DNA of 25,843 bases from Candidatus Zixiibacteriota bacterium (GCA_900498245.1 LS998015.1:47191-73033); one strand, 5' to 3'; shown: positions 1 through 8,380, numbered from the stretch's first letter. Notes: a model not told the origin generated them from the sequence alone. Made by a program: numbers and translations.

Positions 1-228
1 TCGACCCAGTTCTTCGCCAAAGCCAAGGAAGATATCAAGGATCTCGACACGCAGTTCGCGATGGGGAATTTCAGCGAACTGAAAAAGTGGCTCAATAAGA
101 ATATCCATGCCCACGGCAAACGGTACCGCGCCGAGAAACTGGTGCAGGTGGTCACCGGTAAGCCATTGAGCCATCAGCCACTCATGACTTATCTGAAGAC
201 CAAGTACGGGGAATTGTACGGTTTATAA
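1..228 (+). CDS. M32 family carboxypeptidase (carboxypeptidase Taq type), C-terminal end only
   Basis: The window opens inside a gene whose last 75 codons are visible and end in TAA. The reading frame starts at base 1. The residues match the C-terminal helical region of M32 metallocarboxypeptidases: a WLN.NIH.HG.RY segment, then LV...TG.PL, and finally a YLK.KYGELYGL end, which is a hallmark of this family. M32 enzymes are zinc carboxypeptidases (HExxH active site) that trim C-terminal residues from peptides in the cytoplasm. The catalytic part lies upstream, outside the window, so activity cannot be judged. The next gene, a lipoprotein on the same strand, begins about 80 bases downstream after a hairpin. 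Confidence 0.85.
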   Translation, partial: STQFFAKAKEDIKDLDTQFAMGNFSELKKWLNKNIHAHGKRYRAEKLVQVVTGKPLSHQPLMTYLKTKYGELYGL

Positions 229-230
229 TT

Positions 231-260
231 TTGCTTTTTGATATAAGAGCGAAGTATAAT
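231..260 (+). promoter_or_regulatory. Candidate sigma70-type promoter for the lipoprotein gene
   Basis: TTGCTT at 231-236 and a perfect TATAAT at 255-260 are separated by 18 bases. The -35 box is weak (TTG only), the -10 box is exact. The predicted start of transcription (about 267) would fall inside the left arm of the adjacent hairpin, so the new transcript would carry only part of that hairpin. Confidence 0.4.
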
Positions 261-297
261 ATCCTGCCGGTCGAGAGGGCCGGCAGGATAAATTTTT
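261..297 (+). terminator. Hairpin/intrinsic terminator after the M32 gene
   Basis: A perfect 10-bp stem (ATCCTGCCGG at 261-270 with CCGGCAGGAT at 280-289) closes a 9-base loop. It is followed by a run of five T at 293-297. It lies 33 bases after the M32 stop codon and only 2-11 bases before the possible start codons of the next gene, which is unusually tight. Confidence 0.65.
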
Positions 298-307
298 GAT
301 GGGTTAT

Positions 308-874
308 ATGAAAAAAATCTTCGGTCGGCGATTGTCAGTGCTTCTAATTCTTTCAGCCGGCATCATTTCAATTGTTATCCTCTCCGGTTGCCTTAACAAC
401 ACCATGATAAAATATTACCGTCCCGGCGGCTCCGAAAAAATCCAATATTATGTCGGTGGTTACGAAATCACGGTCCACTTTGACGCTATCGCCGTTTATG
501 ACATTATCGGCACCGATTCCTTCCGGGTCGATATCGAGACCAATTATACCGGCAAGATTAAAGATACTTCGGCAATCGGCCATATCCCGATTCTGAAAAT
601 CGATTCGGTTTTTATCATGCTCCCGTCGGACAGCCAGTATATTTATCTTGAGATTCAGGATTATTCTCCCGGAAATATTACCGATTTCGTTCACAAGAAA
701 CTGCACGGACCGAATTACGTATTCAAAAGAGTCCTATTAAATTACAGCAACCACGATTTAATTCTGGGAATGAATATTGCTCTGTATGATCGCGTTTCCG
801 GGACGTTAGTTTCTTCAACTAAATTTGATGAGACCCTGTTCCGCGATTCGCGGGTCAGATATTATCTAAAATAA
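308..874 (+). CDS. Small predicted lipoprotein, function unknown
   Basis: The 188-residue product begins with a lipoprotein signal peptide: KK-RR basic start, a hydrophobic stretch at about residues 9-25, and a lipobox ILSGC that puts the lipidated cysteine at residue 28. The mature part is mostly predicted beta-strand, with many aromatic residues and no family I recognise. The ATG at 308 was chosen because it gives the cleanest signal peptide. An ATG at 299 and a TTG at 296 are in frame, and none has a clear Shine-Dalgarno site. It probably sits in the inner or outer membrane facing the periplasm. The gene is followed by a hairpin shared with the converging operon. It could be a lineage-specific surface lipoprotein. 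Confidence 0.7.
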   Translation: MKKIFGRRLSVLLILSAGIISIVILSGCLNNTMIKYYRPGGSEKIQYYVGGYEITVHFDAIAVYDIIGTDSFRVDIETNYTGKIKDTSAIGHIPILKIDSVFIMLPSDSQYIYLEIQDYSPGNITDFVHKKLHGPNYVFKRVLLNYSNHDLILGMNIALYDRVSGTLVSSTKFDETLFRDSRVRYYLK

Positions 875-906
875 ATCCCCTGCCGCAATACGAGCGGGCA
901 GGGGAT
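875..906. terminator. Bidirectional terminator hairpin between converging genes
   Basis: A 10-bp perfect stem (ATCCCCTGCC at 875-884 with GGCAGGGGAT at 897-906) has a 12-base loop. Read on the minus strand it is followed by ATTTATTTTAG, a good U-rich tail for the ptb operon. On the plus strand the following AAATTCT is poorer. It starts right after the lipoprotein stop codon and 18 bases beyond the ptb stop. Confidence 0.6.
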
Positions 907-923
907 AAATTCTCCCTAATGAT

Positions 924-1832
924 TTAAATCAAATGCAGTCCGAGCAGGATGGAATTATAGACGTTCCCAATATTGTCCGACACGAATGATGTCGCGATCG
1001 GGACCTTGCATCCGTAAATCACACTCCCGGCTTCGGCCTTGGCATAGAGCACCATTGCCTGATAGATGCCATAGGAAGTCTCCATCGACGGGCCCACGAA
1101 GATATCGGGATCGCCTGCCACCGGCGAGTTTTTTATCCCTTTCTGTTGCGCTACTTCGGTGCTGATGGAAACATCGAATGACAGCGGGCCGTCAACGAGG
1201 ACATTTTTAATCTGCCCCCGGTCGGCCATTTTGGCGATCGCGGCTTCTTCCATAGTGACAGGTACAGCCGGATAAATCGCCTCGACCGCTGCCAGGAGAG
1301 TAACTTTGGGGACGGAGACTCCCAGCGTCCGGACCAGCGCCGCCGCATTTTCGATTATCGTTATTTTCTGGGCGCTGTCGGGATTGCCGAAAACGGCGGC
1401 ATCGGATAGAAACATCATCTTGTGATAGCGCGGGGTCTGCATCAGGGCGATATGGGTGGGGGACATTCCGGCTTTGACGAATCCGCCGCCATTCTTGAAA
1501 ATCTGAACGGCGATCTCGCGCGGAGCCATTCCGCCGATTATCAATTTTGTTTCGCCCTTCTCCGCCATTGCTATGGCCTCGGTCAGGGGAGATGATGAGT
1601 CGATAATTTTGAATGTTCCGATATCGATATGATTGGACGCCGCCAGGTCCTCGATATTTTTCTTGTGGCCTATAAAGACGGGATTGATCAGTCCCTCGCG
1701 GGCCGCGCGCACGGCCGCTTCGAGATATTTCAATTCCTTCGGCCCCACCACCACCGTCGGGACCGCGCCGGATGATTTAATTTTCTCTCTGACAAGATGG
1801 CCGAGTTCGGAAAAAGATTTAATCGCGCTCAT
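924..1832 (-). CDS. Divergent phosphotransacylase (phosphate butyryltransferase family), second paralog
   Basis: The 302-residue protein belongs to the phosphate acetyl/butyryltransferase family, which exchanges CoA of an acyl-CoA for phosphate. Typical family elements are present: a GQI..V.VDGPLSFD segment, PVAGDPDIFVGP, and GCKVPIA near the C-terminus. The family's C-terminal SRxD signature, intact in the neighbouring paralog, is replaced here (ATSFVSDN), and the GN.LyK region reads TSYGIYQ. It may therefore use another acyl group, act as a partner subunit, or be poorly active. The ATG overlaps the TGA of the upstream ptb by 4 bp (ATGA), and a GGAGGTG site precedes it. The longer open frame upstream of this ATG lies over the paralog gene and was not used. 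Last gene of the operon. Confidence 0.85.
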   Translation of the reverse strand: MSAIKSFSELGHLVREKIKSSGAVPTVVVGPKELKYLEAAVRAAREGLINPVFIGHKKNIEDLAASNHIDIGTFKIIDSSSPLTEAIAMAEKGETKLIIGGMAPREIAVQIFKNGGGFVKAGMSPTHIALMQTPRYHKMMFLSDAAVFGNPDSAQKITIIENAAALVRTLGVSVPKVTLLAAVEAIYPAVPVTMEEAAIAKMADRGQIKNVLVDGPLSFDVSISTEVAQQKGIKNSPVAGDPDIFVGPSMETSYGIYQAMVLYAKAEAGSVIYGCKVPIATSFVSDNIGNVYNSILLGLHLI

Positions 1833-2782
1833 CGGGCACCTCCCGCGGCTGTCAGCCGGTAATGTTCGGCTATCAGGCAGGCCAAAGACACTGAGGCCTT
1901 TTTGTTTTTGGCGGTATCGGTGCGGGAAACCAGACTGACCGGCACTTTCGCTCCGACAATCACGCCCGCGAAAACGGTGTCGGCGAAATTTATCAGCGCC
2001 TTCGCCACCACGTTGCACTCTTCGATGGTGTTCATCAGATAAATGTCGGACTCGCCCGCCACCTGGCTCTTGATACCTTTTATTGAGGCAATTTCAGCGG
2101 AGGTGGCCGCATCGAAAGTGAGCGGGCCCTCGATAATGACATCAGGCAATTGCAATTGCTTCGCCCGGGCGATAAATTCCCGGCATTCCAGAGTCTGAGG
2201 CAGATCGTCGTGAATTTCGTCAACCGCTCCCGACAGGGCCACCTTGACCGGCCTGATACCGAGCGACCGCGCGACCTGCACGGCATTTTCCAGAAGTTGC
2301 AGTTTCTGTTCCAGATCCGGTTTGACCACCATGCCGCCATCGGTCAGGCCGATCAATTTATGGTACCCCGGGATATCGAGTACGGCGATATGGGAGAGGG
2401 TATTTTTGGTGCGCAGTCCGTACTCTTTGGCGAGGACGGTCTTCAATAATGCCGAAGTCGAAACAAATCCTTTCATTATGACATCGGCTTTTCCCTCCGC
2501 CGCCGTTTTGACGGCTTCGGCGGTCGCCTTCTTCACATCTTTTTCATCCACAATCTTGAAAGGCGAGATATCAATTTTATTTTCCGCCGCCATTTTCCCG
2601 ATCAAGGTAGCGTCGCCGAAAAGAGTGGCATCGAGGACCCCTTCGGCGTGCGCCGAGGAGAGGGCATCGAGCACGTCGGCATCCTGCGCCGCCGCCACCG
2701 CCACCATCTTCTTTTTGCCGGTCCCCGATAATCGGGCCGCCGCCGCGATTATTTCGTCCGATGATTTTATTGCTTCGGTCAT
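1829..2782 (-). CDS. ptb: Phosphate butyryltransferase
   Basis: The 317-residue protein is a canonical Ptb in length and motifs. It should convert acyl-CoA plus phosphate to acyl phosphate plus CoA in the cytoplasm, feeding butyrate kinase encoded just upstream. Visible family elements are KGFVSTS.LLK, the LSHIAVLDIPGYHK segment, IIEGPLTFDAATS, QVAGESDIYL and a conserved VGAKVPVSLVSRTDT end, the SRxD motif at the active site. The ATG at 2782 lies 10 bases after the buk stop, with GGTGAT as a weak ribosome site. The open frame extends further into buk, but that part is out-of-frame coding sequence of buk. Its branched or aromatic acyl preference cannot be read from sequence. Confidence 0.92.
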   Translation of the reverse strand: MTEAIKSSDEIIAAAARLSGTGKKKMVAVAAAQDADVLDALSSAHAEGVLDATLFGDATLIGKMAAENKIDISPFKIVDEKDVKKATAEAVKTAAEGKADVIMKGFVSTSALLKTVLAKEYGLRTKNTLSHIAVLDIPGYHKLIGLTDGGMVVKPDLEQKLQLLENAVQVARSLGIRPVKVALSGAVDEIHDDLPQTLECREFIARAKQLQLPDVIIEGPLTFDAATSAEIASIKGIKSQVAGESDIYLMNTIEECNVVAKALINFADTVFAGVIVGAKVPVSLVSRTDTAKNKKASVSLACLIAEHYRLTAAGGAR

Positions 2783-2792
2783 ATCATCACCA

Positions 2793-3860
2793 TCAATATT
2801 CTTTGGGAGTTTCCTTGTTATCCAGAACCCGAGCCGCCCATTCCGCCAGCGCTTCCATCTCGAATTCCCCCGGCACCACCGCGATATCGCCCAAAAACGA
2901 TACCTGCTCCCTAATAAGAGAGACCAGTCTTTCCGATTTCGCCATGCCGCCGGTAAGGACAATGGCATTGTACTTCCCCTTGAGGACCGTGGCGTACATA
3001 CCGATTTCCTTGGAGATTTGATAAGCCATCGCCCTGAAATAGGTTTCCGCCTTTTTGTCGCCGGCATCGATCATTTTTTCCACTTCGCGCAGATCGGATT
3101 GGCCCAGATAGGCCATCAGGCCCGACTTGCGGGAGAGTTTATCGGTCAGATCCTTTTCGGTGAACTTACCGGAACAGGCCAGTTTGACCAGAGCGCCGAT
3201 CGGCAGGGCCCCGGCCCGGTCGGGCGAGAACGGCCCCATGCCGAGGAGAGCGTCGTTGACATCGATAATTTTTCCTCCCTGCACCGCCGCCACGGAAATC
3301 CCGCCGCCCATATGGACGGCCACAAAATTGCACTCTTCCAACTGCTTGTTCGCCTGCGCGGCCAGACGGCGGCAGACTTCTTTGATATTCAAGGTATGCG
3401 CCCGGCACTTGCGCTCGATTTCCGGAATACCCGAAATCCGCGCCAGGTCGGTAAAATTATCCGTTGTCACGGGGTCGGCGATGATGGCCGGAACATTGTA
3501 CTTCCGCCCGAAATGGTCGGCGATGACGGCCCCGAGATTGGAGGCATGGTTGGAATATTTCATTTTCCGGATATCGTCGAGCATACGCTCGTTGATCCAG
3601 TAGGCCCCGCCCTCGAGCGGCCGCAAAGGCGCGCCCCGTCCGGCCACCGCCACGACTTTCTTGCTTTCTATTTTCTGCGATGACAGCCAGGCCTCGATCC
3701 CTTTCATCCGCAATTCAAACTGGTCGGCGACATTATCGAATCCGGCCAACTGTTGCGACGGATGCGTCACATTTTCTTCGGCAATCTTGTCTCTTTTGCG
3801 GAACAGGGCCATCTTGGTCGAAGTTGACCCCGGATTTATGACGATGATTATCTCCTCCAC
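2793..3860 (-). CDS. buk: Butyrate kinase (acyl kinase)
   Basis: The 355-residue product is a full-length butyrate kinase of the ASKHA (acetate kinase/hsp70/actin) fold. It transfers phosphate from acyl phosphate to ADP, giving free acid and ATP. Visible motifs are the N-terminal phosphate loop VINPGSTSTKMALF (about residue 8), RGAPLRPLEGG, AVHMGGGISVAA, a PFSPDRAGALP segment and the adenosine-binding VLTGGMAKSERL near residue 300. The start is GTG at 3858-3860, preceded by AAAGGAG with 6-base spacing; there is no better ATG. It lies between iorB and ptb, so ferredoxin-linked oxidation of 2-oxoacids and ATP formation are encoded together. The partner acyl group may be aryl-acetyl or branched-chain rather than butyryl. 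Confidence 0.95.
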   Translation of the reverse strand: MEEIIIVINPGSTSTKMALFRKRDKIAEENVTHPSQQLAGFDNVADQFELRMKGIEAWLSSQKIESKKVVAVAGRGAPLRPLEGGAYWINERMLDDIRKMKYSNHASNLGAVIADHFGRKYNVPAIIADPVTTDNFTDLARISGIPEIERKCRAHTLNIKEVCRRLAAQANKQLEECNFVAVHMGGGISVAAVQGGKIIDVNDALLGMGPFSPDRAGALPIGALVKLACSGKFTEKDLTDKLSRKSGLMAYLGQSDLREVEKMIDAGDKKAETYFRAMAYQISKEIGMYATVLKGKYNAIVLTGGMAKSERLVSLIREQVSFLGDIAVVPGEFEMEALAEWAARVLDNKETPKEY

Positions 3861-3892
3861 AGCCGCTCCTTTGTCAATTTATGACCTATCTA

Positions 3893-4486
3893 TTAAGCTT
3901 CTTTCGCCAGTTCTCGTCCCCGGGCGAAGGCTTTCAGATTCATCTCCACGAATTTCGCCTTGACCCGATTGCGGATGACATCCTCCCAGAGCGACGGGGC
4001 AAATTCCAGGGAATGCGAGATGCCGCCCAGGAGAATGGTGTTGACCAGACGGACATCGCCCAACTGCCGTGCGATTTCATCGGCATCCACCACTACCAGA
4101 TGATGCACCTTCTTTTTGAGGTCGGCGGCCGGGTTGTCGGGATAATGGAATTTCCCCCCGGTCGCAATCGGCGGCACCAGGCGGGTGGTCGAGGTCACCA
4201 GCAGGCCCTCTTTCTTGAGCCAGTCGATCGCCCGCAGAGCCTCGGCGATTTCGAATGAAATGAGAATATCGCTCTGACCGTACGGGACAATCGGCGAATG
4301 GACTTTTTTGCCGAATTTGATATGCGAACTCACGACTCCGCCCCGCTGGGACATGCCGTGCACTTCCGATTTCTTGACATCGTATCCGGCTTTCATCGCC
4401 GTCTCGGAGAGAATCTCAGACGCCAGAAGGACCCCCTGGCCGCCGACGCCGACTATCAGAATATTGGTTGTTTTGTTATTTTCCAT
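3893..4486 (-). CDS. iorB: Indolepyruvate ferredoxin oxidoreductase, beta subunit
   Basis: The 197-residue subunit is the gamma-type domain of the 2-oxoacid:ferredoxin oxidoreductase superfamily. It starts with ILIVGVGGQGVLLASEIL, the usual glycine-rich CoA-related loop, followed by KKSEVHGMSQRGG, another family signature. With IorA it forms the enzyme that decarboxylates aryl pyruvates, such as indolepyruvate, to aryl-acetyl-CoA and reduces ferredoxin. The ATG at 4486 is placed 4 bases after GAGGTG; a second ATG at 4489 and a GTG at 4498 overlapping the iorA stop are alternatives. The short gap to iorA and the 32-base gap to buk support co-transcription. Confidence 0.92.
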   Translation of the reverse strand: MENNKTTNILIVGVGGQGVLLASEILSETAMKAGYDVKKSEVHGMSQRGGVVSSHIKFGKKVHSPIVPYGQSDILISFEIAEALRAIDWLKKEGLLVTSTTRLVPPIATGGKFHYPDNPAADLKKKVHHLVVVDADEIARQLGDVRLVNTILLGGISHSLEFAPSLWEDVIRNRVKAKFVEMNLKAFARGRELAKEA

Positions 4487-4494
4487 CATACACC

Positions 4495-6276
4495 TCACTT
4501 GACCGCCGCGGTTTCAGGAACCGGCACGATCGCTTCCGGCTGGCAGACCTGCGCGCAGAGCGTGCAGCCGGTGCAGAGCACCGGGTCGATAACCGCCTTG
4601 GGGCGGCCGTGCTTGGTCATTTCGGTCGACGGCGCAATCGCCGGGCAGCCGATCCGGAAACAGGCGCTGCAGCCGTTGCAGTCTTCTGCCACCACCGTGT
4701 ACGGACGATCCAGGATCCGTTTCGGCATCAGGACACAGGGACGATTGGTAATTATCACCGACGGCCCCGGACGGTTGATTTCCGCCTCGATGGTATCGAG
4801 CAATCCTTTATAATCATACGGATCGACCTCATGCACCGATTCGACTCCAAGCGCCCGGGCCAGTTCCACGAAATTTACCGAGCGGGTCGGTTCCCCCATC
4901 AGGGTATATCCGGTCGCCGGATGCTGCTGACCGCCGGTCATGGCGGTGACGCGGTTATCGAGAATGATTATCGTGACATTGCTTTTGTTATAGACGGCGT
5001 CCAGAAGGCCGGTGATACCGGAATGAAGGAAGGTCGAATCGCCGATCACCGCCACCGTCCCTTTGGGGTGCCCGCGGACCTTGTCGATACCGATGGCGTT
5101 GCCGATGGAGGCCCCCATGCAGATGCAGGAATCAAGATATTCGAGCGGCGGCAGAACCCCCAGCGTGTAACAGCCGATATCGCCGGTGACCGCCACGCCG
5201 AGTTTGCGAAGCGCCATATAGGCACCGCGGTGGGGACAGCCGGGACAGAGGATCGGCGGACGCGGGAACAACTGCTCGGGTGCGATTTCGGCGCCGCGCG
5301 CTTCTTTCAATATCCCCGCCTCTTTCAGGCCGAGCGCCACCTTGTACGGCGACAGTTCTCCCAGCCGCGAAAAATATTTTTTCCCTTCGACCTTTATCCC
5401 GGCGGCATTGATGATTTCTTCGTAGTACGGTTCCAGTTCTTCGATGGCCAGATTGATTTTATGCGAGCCCACAAACTTGCGGATTTTTTCGATCGGGAGG
5501 GGAAAGCCGAAACCGATTTTGAGATAATCGGCGTCAGGCAGGTTGTCTTTGGCGTACTGATAGGCGATCCCGCCGGTGATAATGCCGACCTCGGAACCGT
5601 TGTTTTCGACCCGGTTCAATTCGGTTTCTTCGGAAAATTTCGCCATCTTCTGCAGACGTTCCAGCACCACCACGTGACGTTTCTTGGCGTTGGCCGGTAT
5701 CATCACATATTTCTGCATATCCCGCTTGAAACCGCTCTCCGGCAATTGCACCGGCTCGCCCTCGTCGACAATACCCTTGGAGTGCGAGATACGGGTGGTC
5801 AGGCGAAGCACCACCGGGGTATCGAATTTTTCCGAAATCTCGAACGCCTTGACCGTCATATCCTTGGCTTCCTGGGAATCGGAGGGCTCCAGAAACGGCA
5901 CCTGCGCGAATTTGGCGAAAAAGCGGTTGTCCTGCTCGTTCTGCGAGGAATGCATTTCCGGGTCATCGGCCGATATCACCACGAACCCGGCGTTGACCCC
6001 GGTATAGGCGAAAGTCATGAAGGGATCGGCGGCGACATTGAGGCCAACATGCTTCATGGTCACCAGCGCCCGTCCGCCACCGAGCGACCCCCCGATGCCG
6101 ACTTCGAACGCCACTTTTTCGTTGGGCGACCACTGCGAATATATCGAGCGGTATTCCTCGGCCAGGGTTTCCAGTATTTCGGTCGAAGGGGTCCCCGGAT
6201 AGCCGACCGCCAGTTTGACTCCGGCCTCGAGCGCCCCGCGGGCGACCGCTTCATTTCCCGACAATAATCTTCTCAT
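4495..6276 (-). CDS. iorA: Indolepyruvate ferredoxin oxidoreductase, alpha subunit
   Basis: The 593-residue protein has the full IorA layout. The N-terminal pyrimidine-binding domain carries GYPGTPSTEI (about 25-34). The C-terminal thiamine-diphosphate domain has CPGCPHRG, GDIGCYTLG and GDSTFLHSG. The last 60 residues hold two [4Fe-4S] motifs, CNGCSACFRIGCP and CTGCTLCAQVCQP, typical of this subunit. It oxidatively decarboxylates aromatic 2-oxoacids made by transamination of Trp, Phe and Tyr, giving acyl-CoA and reduced ferredoxin. The start ATG at 6276 has only weak ribosome-site similarity (AGAG), but the protein aligns from the first residue. It is the first gene of the operon. The enzyme is oxygen sensitive in known members, so an anaerobic lifestyle is implied. 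Confidence 0.95.
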   Translation of the reverse strand: MRRLLSGNEAVARGALEAGVKLAVGYPGTPSTEILETLAEEYRSIYSQWSPNEKVAFEVGIGGSLGGGRALVTMKHVGLNVAADPFMTFAYTGVNAGFVVISADDPEMHSSQNEQDNRFFAKFAQVPFLEPSDSQEAKDMTVKAFEISEKFDTPVVLRLTTRISHSKGIVDEGEPVQLPESGFKRDMQKYVMIPANAKKRHVVVLERLQKMAKFSEETELNRVENNGSEVGIITGGIAYQYAKDNLPDADYLKIGFGFPLPIEKIRKFVGSHKINLAIEELEPYYEEIINAAGIKVEGKKYFSRLGELSPYKVALGLKEAGILKEARGAEIAPEQLFPRPPILCPGCPHRGAYMALRKLGVAVTGDIGCYTLGVLPPLEYLDSCICMGASIGNAIGIDKVRGHPKGTVAVIGDSTFLHSGITGLLDAVYNKSNVTIIILDNRVTAMTGGQQHPATGYTLMGEPTRSVNFVELARALGVESVHEVDPYDYKGLLDTIEAEINRPGPSVIITNRPCVLMPKRILDRPYTVVAEDCNGCSACFRIGCPAIAPSTEMTKHGRPKAVIDPVLCTGCTLCAQVCQPEAIVPVPETAAVK

Positions 6277-6314
6277 ATTTTTATCTCTATTTTGTGTGTA
6301 TTTTCAATAGTCGT

Positions 6315-6343
6315 ATTATAGCGAAAAGCGGCCCATTTGGCAA
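6315..6343 (-). promoter_or_regulatory. Promoter of the iorAB-buk-ptb-ptb operon
   Basis: On the minus strand TTGCCA (6338-6343) and a perfect TATAAT (6315-6320) are spaced by exactly 17 bases, one mismatch from the sigma70 consensus. Predicted transcription start is near 6308, giving a leader of about 30 bases before the iorA ATG. No operator-like repeat overlaps it convincingly. Confidence 0.65.
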
Positions 6344-6484
6344 CCGCCTGGGTGAAATTTTTCACAAAGACAATTTTCCTCAAAAATATTTTTATACAAA
6401 AGGGAGTCTTTCGTCCTATATTTAGAGGCAATTGGCTATCGCGCCATTTCAAATTTTCTAAATCAATATTCGGGAGGTAATTTT

Positions 6485-8350
6485 ATGACCACTCCAAAAT
6501 TCAAGGCAAGGCACCGCCAACCTATTTTTAGTTTGGTTCTTCTGATATGCCTGCTCCTGGCTTTTCAGGTATCGTTGGGCATGGCCCCAATCGATTCTTC
6601 AAACGCCATTCGGCCCGCAAGTTTGTCCAGCCCCAATCTGCAGGCGGCAGTTCATGATGTAAATAAGGTCCATCTTGTTGTCACCAATAAGGGCCAATTG
6701 GGATGGGACGGCAAAATATGGGATTCCGTTTCCGCAGGAGGAGGCTCCTGCCTGTACCCATATCCATATAAAATCGAAAATCTTTACGCCGGCGGTTTCT
6801 GGGTGGGCGCCATTGTCGGGGACGATACTCTGGTGACGACAGGCTATAATGACTTTCCCGATATCAGCGAATTTTGGCCGGAATCGTCTCCCGACGGGGC
6901 GATTATTAGCCATTCCACAAGAGATAGCGATCCGGAGACAAAATCCGATCTGGATATTATCGCTGTCTATACCGACACACTCACCGACACCGATATCGTA
7001 AAACCGGACCCTTATGATAACCGCCCCCATAAACCGCTCGGCATCAAAATCACCCAGAGCAGTTACACCTGGAACAATCCAATCGCCGAAGACATAGTCA
7101 TTTTTTACATGAAGGTCAGCAATATCGGGCCGAACATTCTTAAAAAGATGTATTTTGGCATTTATATCGACGGCGATGTCTTCCGTTACCCGAATGTCAC
7201 CGGTTACAACGACGATCTTTGCGGTTTTCGAAAGACCAATGAATCGTTTCAGGGCTGCAATTTTATCGATACTCTGAATCTGGCCTGGATATCCGACAAC
7301 AACGGCTTTGACGCCGGCGACAATTGCCCGTACACCGACAGTTCCCTGACATCAGTGATGGGGGTGCATTTGATCTGGGCCCCTTCCGACTCCCTCAAGA
7401 CTTCGTTCAACTGGTGGATCATGAACTCCGATCCCCAGTACGATTTCGGCCCGCGCCAAATCGGCACCGCCGAAGACCCGTTCCGTGATTTCGGTTTCGG
7501 GCTGGGAACACCGGTGGGCGACGCCAATAAATATTATATGATGAGTCACCCGGAAATAGATTATGACCAGCACGAAATCACATCCCTTCATCCCGGATGG
7601 CTTCCGGCGCCCGAAAATGCCATGTCGATAGTGCGAGGTGCGGATATCCGCTATTTGCTGTCGTTCGGTCCGTTTGAAATGGAGCCGGGTCAAACTCTTC
7701 CCATTGCATTTGCTTATGTGGGAGGGGCGCACTTTCTGGATGAATACTGCAACTATCACCCCGCCTTCGGCTGGGGATGGTATGATTTGCTCGGTTTTGA
7801 TGATATCGCCAAAAATGCCGTTATGGCCGGGTGGATCTATGATAATCCCGGGGTTGATACCGACGGCGACGGCTATTATGGGAAGTACCGAATTTGCGGC
7901 CATGATTCCATATTGGTTGTCGATTCGCTTTCGCATCCTCCCTATTTTGAATCCACCTATGTTTATACCTCGGCGGATACTTTCTATTATACAGGCGACG
8001 CCTATCCCGATTTAAAAATACCCGATAATCCGACCGATATTCCCGATCCGGGTCCTGTACCGTCTTTGCCTGATGGTTTTTCTATCGGCCAGAATTATCC
8101 CAATCCGTTCAACTTGTCCACCGTGATATCGTATGATTTGCCGCGGCGGGCGGAGGTTTCATTGACCATATACAACATTATGGGCCAGATTGTGCGGAAG
8201 ATAGAAATCGGCTCGAAACCGGCCGGAAAATATTCCGTGGTCTGGGACGGCAATAATGATGACGGTCAGGCGGTCGCCAGCGGGATATATCTTTATAAAA
8301 TCGACGCCGGCAGTTGCACCGCGACAAAGAAGATGATCCTGCTGAAATAA
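6485..8350 (+). CDS. Secreted protein with C-terminal type IX-like (FlgD Ig-type) sorting domain
   Basis: The 621-residue product has an N-terminal signal peptide: basic start, then a hydrophobic run at about residues 15-32, with cleavage near LGMA. The central 490 residues are rich in Asp, Tyr, Trp and Gly, predicted to be extracellular, with no enzyme motif I recognise. The last 90 residues form a FlgD-like Ig sorting domain: SIGQNYPNPFN, then ISYDLP, IYNIMGQIVR, WDGNNDDGQAVASGIYLY and a KKMILLK end. This class of domain directs proteins across the outer membrane by type IX-like secretion and is common in FCB bacteria. The ATG follows GGGAGGT with good spacing. It appears monocistronic, ending at a strong terminator. 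Substrate or role unknown. Confidence 0.85.
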   Translation: MTTPKFKARHRQPIFSLVLLICLLLAFQVSLGMAPIDSSNAIRPASLSSPNLQAAVHDVNKVHLVVTNKGQLGWDGKIWDSVSAGGGSCLYPYPYKIENLYAGGFWVGAIVGDDTLVTTGYNDFPDISEFWPESSPDGAIISHSTRDSDPETKSDLDIIAVYTDTLTDTDIVKPDPYDNRPHKPLGIKITQSSYTWNNPIAEDIVIFYMKVSNIGPNILKKMYFGIYIDGDVFRYPNVTGYNDDLCGFRKTNESFQGCNFIDTLNLAWISDNNGFDAGDNCPYTDSSLTSVMGVHLIWAPSDSLKTSFNWWIMNSDPQYDFGPRQIGTAEDPFRDFGFGLGTPVGDANKYYMMSHPEIDYDQHEITSLHPGWLPAPENAMSIVRGADIRYLLSFGPFEMEPGQTLPIAFAYVGGAHFLDEYCNYHPAFGWGWYDLLGFDDIAKNAVMAGWIYDNPGVDTDGDGYYGKYRICGHDSILVVDSLSHPPYFESTYVYTSADTFYYTGDAYPDLKIPDNPTDIPDPGPVPSLPDGFSIGQNYPNPFNLSTVISYDLPRRAEVSLTIYNIMGQIVRKIEIGSKPAGKYSVVWDGNNDDGQAVASGIYLYKIDAGSCTATKKMILLK

Positions 8351-8380
8351 GCGGGAGCATCGAAAAACAGGGCAAGCTCT

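Noticed and set aside
1833-2018. N-terminal extension of the second ptb paralog frame
   Set aside because: Covers coding sequence of the first ptb in another frame; the ATG with GGAGGTG and ATGA overlap at 1832 is better.
2244-3683. 479-codon plus-strand open frame across ptb and buk
   Set aside because: It crosses two well-defined genes on the other strand, has no ribosome site and shows no family motifs.
4468-6267. 599-codon plus-strand open frame antisense to iorA
   Set aside because: A mirror of high-GC codon use; its translation is His/Arg/Phe-rich with no domain, while the minus strand encodes complete IorA motifs.
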